Source: JADJYF01 sp965278995 (GTDB lineage Bacteria; Pseudomonadota; Gammaproteobacteria; Ga0077536). From it: a stretch of 64,000 nucleotides of DNA. This document shows, one piece after another, positions 51,601 through 63,600 of the stretch. Where the stretch lies: NCBI GenBank assembly GCA_965278995.1, contig OZ257136.1, positions 868,001 to 932,000 of the forward strand, in the 5' to 3' direction. Each line of letters begins with the position of its first letter. Position 1 is the stretch's first letter. The position numbers and the translations under genes were made by a program. Under the pieces are notes generated by a model. The model ran no database searches. It worked only from the letters and a program-made list of their open reading frames with translations, and had not been told where the DNA came from.

Positions 51601-54600
51601 ACGCTCAATTTCAATGCAACCATCAGTAACGCGATCACGTTTCGCGCCTGGGATGGTTTCAGTAACGGCACGTTTACCGGCACCAATGGCACCAAAGCCG
51701 ATACCACGCTGGTCGGCGCGGAATCGCCTTACAGCACTGCCAGCGATACCGCGAGTATCGTCGTGACAGCAATCAACGATGCGCCGGAGAATACGCGTCC
51801 GGGTCTGCAACTCGGCACTGAAGATACCCCACTGACGTTCAGCGTGGGCAACGGCAATCAGATTTCAGTCATCGATGTCGACATCGGTGCAGGCACGTTG
51901 ACCGTCAGTTTGAATGTAAACAACGGCACACTGACACTGGCCGGTGTCGCAGGTTTGACGGGTGACACCAACGGTAGCGATGGTGTCATCACCATGACCG
52001 GCTCGGTGGCCAGTCTCAACACGGCGCTGAACGGGCTGGTTTATCAGGGGCTCACCGGTTTCAGCGGTCTCGACACGTTGACCATCACGACCAGCGACAA
52101 CGGTTCGACTGGTGCGGGCGGCGTGCAACAGGATATCGACCAGGTCGCGATCGCGTTGACTGGTGTCAACGATACGCCGGTGTTGAATGCTGCTGCGACA
52201 CCCGTCTTGAGCACGCAGAACGAAGACCCCGGACTGCCTGCAGGTGCGGTTGGTACCGCGGTATCGTCATTGGTCGATTTCAATCCGCCGGCCGGCGGTC
52301 TCGACAATGTCGCTGACCCTGATGGGCCGACGCCAGGCATTGCGGTGACGGCGCTGACTACGACCGATGGCGTGTGGTGGTTCTCTATCAACAACGGCGT
52401 GAGCTGGAATCTCGTCGGTGCAGTCTCTACCACCAATGCGCTGTTGTTGTCGGCGACCGACGGTCGGCTGTATTTCCAGGCCAATGCGAATTTCAATGGT
52501 GTCGTCGCCAACGCAGTGACATTCAAAGCGTGGGACGGCTTTACCGACGGCACTTACACCGGCACCAACGGCAACAAAACCGACACCACCATCGTGGCCG
52601 CCGAGAGTCCGTTCAGTGTGGCAAGCGATACTGCCAATCTGTCGGTTGCGGCCGTCAATGATGCGCCAGTTAACGCCACGCCTGGTTCGCAAACTGGCGC
52701 CGAGGATGTCGCACTCGTTTTCAATACGGCAAACAGTAACCTGCTGTCGATCTCCGATCTCGATGTCGGCGCAACGCCGCTTACCGTCACGCTGCAGGTT
52801 GCCAATGGACGATTGACCTTGTCAGGCGCGGCGGGGCTGACCGGCGATGTGGATGGAACGGATGGCACCATCGTCATGTCTGGCTCGTTGACCGATCTGA
52901 ACGCAGCACTGAACGGGCTCACTTATCAGGGCAATACGGATTTCAGTGGCAGCGATACGCTGACCATCACGACCAGCGACCAGGGCAATACCGGCAGCGA
53001 TCCCGGAGCCACCGGCGGTCCGTCAGACGAACAGGATACCGACACTGTCGCACTCAATATCATCGGCCTGAACGATGCGCCCAGTTTGAATGCTGGCGCG
53101 ACACCGGTGCTGACAGCGGTGAACGAGGATGCCGGCGTTCCGACCGGCGTCGACGGTACTGCGGTGTCGGCGCTGCTCGATCTGAATGGTGGCGGCGGTC
53201 TGGACAATGTCGTCGACCCCGATGGTGCTGGCCTCGGGGTCGCGATCACGGCGCTGAACACCGGCACCGGCACCTGGTGGTTCTCGCTCAACAACGGCAC
53301 CTCATGGGCGCTCGTCGGCGCGGTCTCGAATACCAGCGCATTGCTCGTTGCTGGAACTGGCGGTCGCCTTTATTTCCAGCCCACGACGCTGAATTCAAAT
53401 GGCGTCATTACCAATGCGGTGACGTTCCGGGCCTGGGATCAGACCAGCGGCGTCAACGGTACGAAAGTGACGACAGCCAGCAACGGCGGTAGCACCGCGT
53501 TCAGCACGGCGACCGACACGGCGAATCTCACCGTCACCGCACTGAACGATGCGCCGGTCAATACCGTTCCTGGCACACAGGCCGGCACGGAAGACACCGC
53601 GTTAATCTTCAACGCCGCCAACAGCAACGCGATCTCGATTGCCGATGTCGACGCAGGTGGCAGTCCATTGACCGTGACCTTGTCGGTCAACAACGGTCGA
53701 CTGGCACTGTCGCAGACAACCGGATTGACTGGCGACATCAATGGCAATGACGGCACGCTCAGCATCAACGGCACATTGGCCAACATCAATGCAGCGTTGA
53801 ACGGTCTGAGCTATACCGGGTTGCTCGGGTTCAGCGGCGGCGACACGTTGAGCATGACGACTTCAGATGGCGGCTCGACCGGCGCCGGTGGTGTCCTGCA
53901 GGATGTCGATACGATCACGCTGACGATCGCCGGCGTGAACAACACGCCAACGTTGAATACGGCAGCGACACCGGTACTCGTCGCTCTGGACGAAGATGCT
54001 GGCGTGCCTGTCGGTGTCGTCGGTACGGCGGTTGCGGGTCTGATCGATCTGAGCTCGGTTGTCGGCGGTTTCGACAACATGACTGATCCCGACGGGCCAC
54101 TGACCGGTATTGCAATCACCGCGCTTGACGCCGGTGCCGGGACCTGGTGGTTTTCAATCAACAACGGCACCACCTGGGCAACCGTCGGCAGCGTCGCGGT
54201 CAACAACGCGCTGCTGTTATCGGCGACGAACGGTCGACTTTATTATCAACCGAACGCCAACACCAATGGCCCGCTCGCCAATGCAGTGACGTTCAAGGCC
54301 TGGGACGGTTTCACCAATGGGACTTTTACCGGCACCAATGGTAATAAAGCGGATACCACGATAGTCGCTGCCGAGACGCCGTTCAGCGCAGTCACGGATA
54401 CTGCGTCGATCACTGTCAATGCGCTCAACGACGCCCCGGTAAATACCCGACCAGGCGCGCAGACAATCGCGGAAGATGCGCCGCTGACGTTCGCCGGTGG
54501 AACGCTGATCAGCGTGTCTGATGTCGATGCCGGCAGTAATCCGCTGACGGTGACTCTGGCTGTGACTAACGGCACGCTGGCGCTGTCGGGAGTGGCCGGT

Positions 54601-57600
54601 CTGACCGGAGACACGAACGGCGCCGATGGCACCATCAGTGTGAGCGGCACCTTGGCCAATTTGAACGCGGCGCTGAACGGACTGGTATTCCAGGGGCTGA
54701 CGGATTTCAGCGGTGCGTCGACTCTGACCATCACGACCAGTGACCAGGGCAACACTGGCAGTGGTGGTGTCCTGCAGGACGTCGATACGGTGGCCATCTC
54801 AGTGGTCGGTGCCAACGACGCGCCGGTCTTGAACGCCGCTGCAACGCCATCGCTGGCAGCAGCAAACGAAGATGCCGCAGCGCCTGCTGGTGTGGTTGGT
54901 ACGGCAGTATCGGCGCTGATCGATCTGAGCAGTGTTGTCGGCGGTCTGGATAATGCGGCCGATCCGGATGGTCCGAGTTTGGGTCTGGCGATCACCGCGC
55001 TGGATACGACGAATGGGGTGTGGTGGTTCTCGACCAATAACGGCACGAGCTGGTCGCTGGTGGGTGCGGTGGCGGCGAATAATGCGCTGCTGTTATCGAC
55101 CACCAATGGCCGTTTGTATTTTCAACCGACGACGTTGAATTTCAGTGGCACGGTGGCGAACGCGGTGACGTTCCGCGCCTGGGATCAGGCGACCGGCGTC
55201 AACGGCACGAAAGTCAGCACGACGACCAATGGCGGCAGCAGTGCGTTCAGCACGGTGACCGACACGGCGGACATCGTGGTGACGGCGGTCAATGATGCCC
55301 CGGTGAATACACGCCCGGGTGCGCAGGCCGGGTTCGAAGACACGCCGCTGGTATTCAGCACTGGCAACGGCAATGCGCTATCGGTGGCGGATGTCGATGC
55401 CGGCACTGGCGCGCTGACGGTGAGTCTCGGCGTGAACAACGGCACGCTGGTGCTGGCGCAGACCAGCGGGTTGACCGGTGACGTCGATGGAACCGATGGC
55501 AGCCTGTCATTCAGCGGCAGCCTGGCCGACATCAATGCGGCGCTGAATGGCTTGAGTTACACCGGTCTGCTGGGTTTCAGCGGTGCTGACACGTTGACCA
55601 TCACGACCAGTGATCAGGGCAACACCGGCACGGGCGGGGCGTTGCAGGATGTCGATACGGTGGCGTTATCCATCGCCGGTGTGAACAACACGCCAACCTT
55701 GAATAACGCGGCAACACCGGTCCTGGCTGGTTTGAACGAAGACGCCGGTGCGCCGGCTGGTGTGGTCGGCACGGCGGTCTCGGCACTGGTCGACTTGAGC
55801 AGTGTCGGTGGTGGATTGGATAACGTGAGCGATCCGGATGGTCCGCTGACCGGCATTGCGGTCACCGCGCTGGATACGGCCAATGGCGTGTGGTGGTTCT
55901 CGACCAACAACGGCACGACGTGGTCATTGGTCGGCGCGGTGTCGAGCACCAGCGCGTTGCTGCTGTCGGCGACGAACGGTCGGCTGTATTACCAGTCGAA
56001 CGCGAACTTCAACGGCACGGTGACGAACGCGGTGACGTTCAAGGCCTGGGATGGTTTCACCAACGGGACGTTTACCGGCACCAATGGGACCAAAGCCAAC
56101 ACGACCTTGGTGGCGGCGGAGAATCCGTTCAGCACGGCGAGCGATAGCGCGGATATCACGGTCAGCGCGGTCAACGACGCGCCGGTCAACACGCGCCCCG
56201 GTGCGCAGGCGGCCCTCGAGGATCAGCCGTTCACGTTCACCGGCGGCACGCTGATCAGTGTGGCCGATGTCGATGCGGGCGGCAGTCCGTTGACGGTGAG
56301 TCTGGTGGTGACCAATGGCACGCTGGCGTTGTCGGGTGTGGCTGGTTTGACCGGCGATACCGATGGCTCGGATGGGGCCATCAGCGTGAGTGGCACGCTG
56401 AGCGATCTGAACGCGGCCTTGAACGGTCTGGTTTATCAGGGGCTGTCGAACTTCAGTGGCACTTCGGTGCTGACGATCACGACCAGCGACCAGGGTAACA
56501 GTGGCAGTGGTGGTGCGTTACAGGATGTCGATACGGTGACCTTGACGGTGACCGGCAACAACGACGCGCCGAGTTTGAACACGGCGTTGACGCCGGTGTT
56601 GACGAGTATGAACGAAGACGGCGGAGTGCCGAGCGGGGTGGTTGGGACGGCGGTGTCGGCGCTGGTCGATTCGACCCTGGTTGGTGGGGGCCTGGACAAC
56701 TTCAGCGATCCGGACGGTCCGGCGGTCGGTCTGGCGGTCACGGCGCTGGATACGACGAATGGGGTGTGGTGGTTCTCGACCAACAACGGCACGTCCTGGT
56801 CGTTGGTGGGGGCGGTGTCGAACACCAGTGCGCTGTTGTTGTCGGCGACGAACGGTCGGCTGTATTACCAGCCGAATGCGAACTTCAACGGCACGGTGAC
56901 GGGTGCGGTGACGTTCAAGGCCTGGGATGGTTTCACCAACGGGACGTTTACCGGCACCAACGGGACCAAGGCCAATACCACGCTGGTCGGTGCCGACAGT
57001 CCGTTCAGCACGACGAGCGACACCGCCGACCTGGCGGTGACGGCGGTCAACGACGATCCGGTCAATACCAAACCCGGTGCACAGACGATTGGCGAAGATC
57101 TGCCGTTGACGTTCACCGGTGCGACGCTGATCAGCGTGGCGGACGTGGATGCCGGTGGTGATCCCTTGACGGTGACCTTGGCGGTCAACAACGGGACCCT
57201 GGCGTTGTCGGGTGTGGCGGGACTGACCGGCGACACCGATGGCTCGGACGGCACCATCACGGTAAGCGGCACGCTGGCCAATCTGAACGCGGCCTTGAAC
57301 GGGTTGGTGTTCCAGGGTCTGAGCAACTTCAGCGGTGCGTCGACCTTGACCATCACGAGCAATGATCAAGGCAGCACGGGCAGCGGCGGCGCGAAACAGG
57401 ATATTGATACCGTGGCCATCACGGTGACGGGTCTGAACGATGCGCCGGTGCTGAACGCGGCGGCGACGCCGGTGTTGAGTGCGACCAGCGAAGATGCCGC
57501 GGCACCGGTTGGTGTGGTCGGCACGGCGATTTCGAGTCTGCTGGATCTGAGCAGTGTGGTGGGTGGACTGGATAACGCGAGTGATCCGGACGGTCCGGGA

Positions 57601-60600
57601 CTGGGAGTCGCGGTGACCGGTCTGGACACGAGCAACGGGGTGTGGTGGTTCAGCAATAACAACGGGACGAATTGGACCTTGGTCGGTGCGGTATCGGACA
57701 CCAATGCCCTGCTTGTCTCGAGCACCAATGGTCGTGTGTATTACCAGCCGAATGCGAACTTCAACGGCACGGTGACGAATGCGGTGACGTTCCGCGCCTG
57801 GGATCAATCGAGCGGTGCGATTGGGACCAAAGTGAACACCAGCGTGAACGGTGGCAACACCGCGTTCAGCGCGACGACGGACAGCGCCGACCTCGTGGTG
57901 ACGGCGGTCAACGACGATCCGGTCAACACCAAGCCGGGTGCGCAGACGGTGGCGGAAGATCAGCCACTGACGTTCGCCGGTGCGACGCTGATCAGCGTGG
58001 CCGATGTCGATGCGGGCGGCAATCCGCTGACGGTGACCTTGGCGGTTAACAACGGCACGCTGGCCTTGTCCGGTGTGGCGGGCTTGACCGGCGACACCGA
58101 TGGCACGGATGGCAGCATCAGTGTGAGCGGCACCTTGGCCAATTTGAACGCAGCGCTGAACGGACTGGTATTCCAGGGGCTGACGGATTTCAGCGGTGCG
58201 TCGACTCTGACCATCACGACCAGTGACCAGGGCAACACTGGCAGTGGTGGTGTCCTGCAGGACGTCGATACGGTGGCCATCTCAGTGGTCGGTGCCAACG
58301 ACGCGCCGGTCTTGAACGCCGCTGCAACGCCATCGCTGGCAGCAGCAAACGAAGATGCCGCAGCGCCTGCTGGTGTGGTTGGTACGGCAGTATCGGCGCT
58401 GATCGATCTGAGCAGTGTTGTCGGCGGTCTGGATAATGCGGCCGATCCGGATGGTCCGAGTCTGGGTCTGGCGATCACCGCGCTGGATACGACGAATGGG
58501 GTGTGGTGGTTCTCGACCAATAACGGCACGAGCTGGTCGCTGGTGGGTGCGGTGGCGGCGAATAATGCGCTGCTGTTATCGACCACCAATGGCCGTTTGT
58601 ATTTTCAACCGACGACGTTGAATTTCAGTGGCACGGTGGCGAACGCGGTGACGTTCCGCGCCTGGGATCAGGCGACCGGCGTCAACGGCACGAAAGTCAG
58701 CACGACGACCAATGGCGGCAGCAGTGCGTTCAGCACGGTGACCGACACGGCGGACATCGTGGTGACGGCGGTCAATGATGCCCCGGTGAATACACGCCCG
58801 GGTGCGCAGGCCGGGTTCGAAGACACGCCGCTGGTATTCAGCACTGGCAACGGCAATGCGCTATCGGTGGCGGATGTCGATGCCGGCACTGGCGCGCTGA
58901 CGGTGAGTCTCGGCGTGAACAACGGCACGCTGGTGCTGGCGCAGACCAGCGGGTTGACCGGTGACGTCGATGGAACCGATGGCAGCCTGTCATTCAGCGG
59001 CAGCCTGGCCGACATCAATGCGGCGCTGAATGGCTTGAGTTACACCGGTCTGCTGGGTTTCAGCGGTGCTGACACGTTGACCATCACGACCAGTGATCAG
59101 GGCAACACCGGCACGGGCGGGGCGTTGCAGGATGTCGATACGGTGGCGTTATCCATCGCCGGTGTGAACAACACGCCAACCTTGAATAACGCGGCAACAC
59201 CGGTCCTGGCTGGTTTGAACGAAGACGCCGGTGCGCCGGCTGGTGTGGTCGGCACGGCGGTCTCGGCACTGGTCGACTTGAGCAGTGTCGGTGGTGGATT
59301 GGATAACGTGAGCGATCCGGATGGTCCGCTGACCGGCATTGCGGTCACCGCGCTGGATACGGCCAATGGCGTGTGGTGGTTCTCGACCAACAACGGCACG
59401 ACGTGGTCACTGGTCGGCGCGGTGTCGAGCACCAGCGCGTTGCTGCTGTCGGCGACGAACGGCCGGTTGTACTACCAGTCGAACGCGAACTTCAACGGCA
59501 CGGTGACGAACGCGGTGACGTTCAAGGCCTGGGATGGTTTCACCAACGGGACGTTTACCGGCACCAATGGGACCAAAGCCAACACGACCTTGGTGGCGGC
59601 GGAGAATCCGTTCAGCACGGCGAGCGATAGCGCGGATATCACGGTCAGCGCGGTCAACGACGACCCGGTCAACACGCGTCCCGCGGCACAGACCGTGACG
59701 GAAGACACGGCACTGGTTCTGACCGGCGCCAGCGGCCTTTCGATTGCCGATGCTGACGCCGGCGCGAGCCCGCTGACGGTAACGCTGACAGTCAACAACG
59801 GCACGTTGGCGCTTGCCGGCACGACCGGTCTGACCGGCGATACCAACGGCAGTGACGGCACGATCAGTGTCAGCGGTTCGCTCACCGATCTCAACGCGGC
59901 GCTGACCAGCGTGACTTATCAGGGCCTGCTGAGCTTCAGCGGTGCCGACACGCTAACGATGACAACCAGCGATCAGGGCAACACCGGCAGTGGTGGCGTG
60001 AAGCAGGATATCGATACGGTGGCCATCACGGTGACGGGTGTCAATGACACGCCGCTCTTGAACGCTGCTGCAACACCGGTCCTGGCTGGTTTGAACGAAG
60101 ACGCCGGTGCGCCGGCTGGTGTGGTCGGCACGGCGGTCTCGGCACTGGTCGACTTGAGCAGTGTCGGTGGTGGGTTGGATAACGTGAGCGATCCGGATGG
60201 TCCGCTGACCGGCATTGCGGTCACCGCGCTGGATACGGCCAATGGCGTGTGGTGGTTCTCGACCAATAACGGCACGACGTGGTCATTGGTCGGCGCGGTG
60301 TCGAGCACCAGCGCGTTGCTGCTGTCGGCGACGAACGGCCGGTTGTACTACCAGTCGAACGCGAACTTCAACGGCACGGTGACGAACGCGGTGACGTTCA
60401 AGGCCTGGGATGGTTTCACCAACGGGACGTTTACCGGCACCAATGGGACCAAAGCCAACACGACCTTGGTGGCGGCGGAGAATCCGTTCAGCACGGCGAG
60501 CGATAGCGCGGATATCACGGTCAGCGCGGTCAACGACGCGCCGGTCAACACGCGCCCCGGTGCGCAGGCGGCCCTCGAGGATCAGCCGTTCACGTTCACC

Positions 60601-63600
60601 GGCGGCACGCTGATCAGTGTGGCCGATGTCGATGCGGGCGGCAGTCCGTTGACGGTGAGTCTGGTGGTGACCAATGGCACGCTGGCGTTGTCGGGTGTGG
60701 CTGGTTTGACCGGCGATACCGATGGCTCGGATGGGGCCATCAGCGTGAGTGGCACGCTGAGCGATCTGAACGCGGCCTTGAACGGTCTGGTTTATCAGGG
60801 GCTGTCGAACTTCAGTGGCACTTCGGTGCTGACGATCACGACCAGCGACCAGGGTAACAGTGGCAGTGGTGGTGCGTTACAGGATGTCGATACGGTGACC
60901 TTGACGGTGACCGGCAACAACGACGCGCCGAGTTTGAACACGGCGTTGACGCCGGTGTTGACGAGTATGAACGAAGACGGCGGAGTGCCGAGCGGGGTGG
61001 TTGGGACGGCGGTGTCGGCGCTGGTCGATTCGACCCTGGTTGGTGGGGGCCTGGACAACTTCAGCGATCCGGACGGTCCGGCGGTCGGTCTGGCGGTCAC
61101 GGCGCTGGATACGACGAATGGGGTGTGGTGGTTCTCGACCAACAACGGCACGTCCTGGTCGTTGGTGGGGGCGGTGTCGAACACCAGTGCGCTGTTGTTG
61201 TCGGCGACGAACGGTCGGCTGTATTACCAGCCGAATGCGAACTTCAACGGCACGGTGACGGGTGCGGTGACGTTCAAGGCCTGGGATGGTTTCACCAACG
61301 GGACGTTTACCGGCACCAACGGGACCAAGGCCAATACCACGCTGGTCGGTGCCGACAGTCCGTTCAGCACGACGAGCGACACCGCCGACCTGGCGGTGAC
61401 GGCGGTCAACGACGATCCGGTCAATACCAAACCCGGTGCACAGACGATTGGCGAAGATCTGCCGTTGACGTTCACCGGTGCGACGCTGATCAGCGTGGCG
61501 GACGTGGATGCCGGTGGTGATCCCTTGACGGTGACCTTGGCGGTCAACAACGGGACCCTGGCGTTGTCGGGTGTGGCGGGACTGACCGGCGACACCGATG
61601 GCTCGGACGGCACCATCACGGTAAGCGGCACGCTGGCCAATCTGAACGCGGCCTTGAACGGGTTGGTGTTCCAGGGTCTGAGCAACTTCAGCGGTGCGTC
61701 GACCTTGACCATCACGAGCAATGATCAAGGCAGCACGGGCAGCGGCGGCGCGAAACAGGATATTGATACCGTGGCCATCACGGTGACGGGTCTGAACGAT
61801 GCGCCGGTGCTGAACGCGGCGGCGACGCCGGTGTTGAGTGCGACCAGCGAAGATGCCGCGGCACCGGTTGGTGTGGTCGGCACGGCGATTTCGAGTCTGC
61901 TGGATCTGAGCAGTGTGGTGGGTGGACTGGATAACGCGAGTGATCCGGACGGTCCGGGACTGGGAGTCGCGGTGACCGGTCTGGACACGAGCAACGGGGT
62001 GTGGTGGTTCAGCAATAACAACGGGACGAATTGGACCTTGGTCGGTGCGGTATCGGACACCAATGCCCTGCTTGTCTCGAGCACCAATGGTCGTGTGTAT
62101 TACCAGCCGAATGCGAACTTCAACGGCACGGTGACGAATGCGGTGACGTTCCGCGCCTGGGATCAATCGAGCGGTGCGATTGGGACCAAAGTGAACACCA
62201 GCGTGAACGGTGGCAACACCGCGTTCAGCGCGACGACGGACAGCGCCGACCTCGTGGTGACGGCGGTCAACGACGATCCGGTCAACACCAAGCCGGGTGC
62301 GCAGACGGTGGCGGAAGATCAGCCACTGACGTTCGCCGGTGCGACGCTGATCAGCGTGGCCGATGTCGATGCGGGCGGCAATCCGCTGACGGTGACCTTG
62401 GCGGTTAACAACGGCACGCTGGCCTTGTCCGGTGTGGCGGGCTTGACCGGCGACACCGATGGCACGGATGGCAGCATCAGTGTGAGCGGCACCTTGGCCA
62501 ATTTGAACGCAGCGCTGAACGGACTGGTATTCCAGGGGCTGACGGATTTCAGCGGTGCGTCGACTCTGACCATCACGACCAGTGACCAGGGCAACACCGG
62601 CAGCGGTGGTGTGAAACAGGATGTCGATACGGTCGCCATCACGGTCACCGGTGTGAACAACACGCCAACCTTGAATAACGCGGCAACACCGGTCCTGGCT
62701 GGTTTGAACGAAGACGCCGGTGCGCCGGCTGGTGTGGTCGGCACGGCGGTCTCGGCACTGGTCGACTTGAGCAGTGTCGGTGGTGGGTTGGATAACGTGA
62801 GCGATCCGGATGGTCCGCTGACCGGCATTGCGGTCACCGCGCTGGATACGGCCAATGGCGTGTGGTGGTTCTCGACCAATAACGGCACGACGTGGTCATT
62901 GGTCGGCGCGGTGTCGAGCACCAGCGCGTTGCTGCTGTCGGCGACGAACGGCCGGTTGTACTACCAGTCGAACGCGAACTTCAACGGCACGGTGACGAAC
63001 GCGGTGACGTTCAAGGCCTGGGATGGTTTCACCAACGGGACGTTTACCGGCACCAATGGGACCAAAGCCAACACGACCTTGGTGGCGGCGGAGAATCCGT
63101 TCAGCACGGCGAGCGATAGCGCGGATATCACGGTCAGCGCGGTCAACGACGCGCCGGTCAACACGCGCCCCGGTGCGCAGGCGGCCCTCGAGGATCAGCC
63201 GTTCACGTTCACCGGCGGCACGCTGATCAGTGTGGCCGATGTCGATGCGGGCGGCAGTCCGTTGACGGTGAGTCTGGTGGTGACCAATGGCACGCTGGCG
63301 TTGTCGGGTGTGGCTGGTTTGACCGGCGATACCGATGGCTCGGATGGGGCCATCAGCGTGAGTGGCACGCTGAGCGATCTGAACGCGGCCTTGAACGGTC
63401 TGGTTTATCAGGGGCTGTCGAACTTCAGTGGCACTTCGGTGCTGACGATCACGACCAGCGACCAGGGTAACAGTGGCAGTGGTGGTGCGTTACAGGATGT
63501 CGATACGGTGACCTTGACGGTGACCGGCAACAACGACGCGCCGAGTTTGAACACGGCGTTGACGCCGGTGTTGACGAGTATGAACGAAGACGGCGGAGTG

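Noticed and set aside
56518..62166. Long open frames on the minus strand inside the adhesin array (two 429-residue copies and many of 100-286 residues)
   Set aside because: They mirror the repeat array, have Arg/His-rich or repetitive composition, no ribosome sites, and exist because the GC-rich codon pattern of the plus-strand repeats keeps other frames free of stops.
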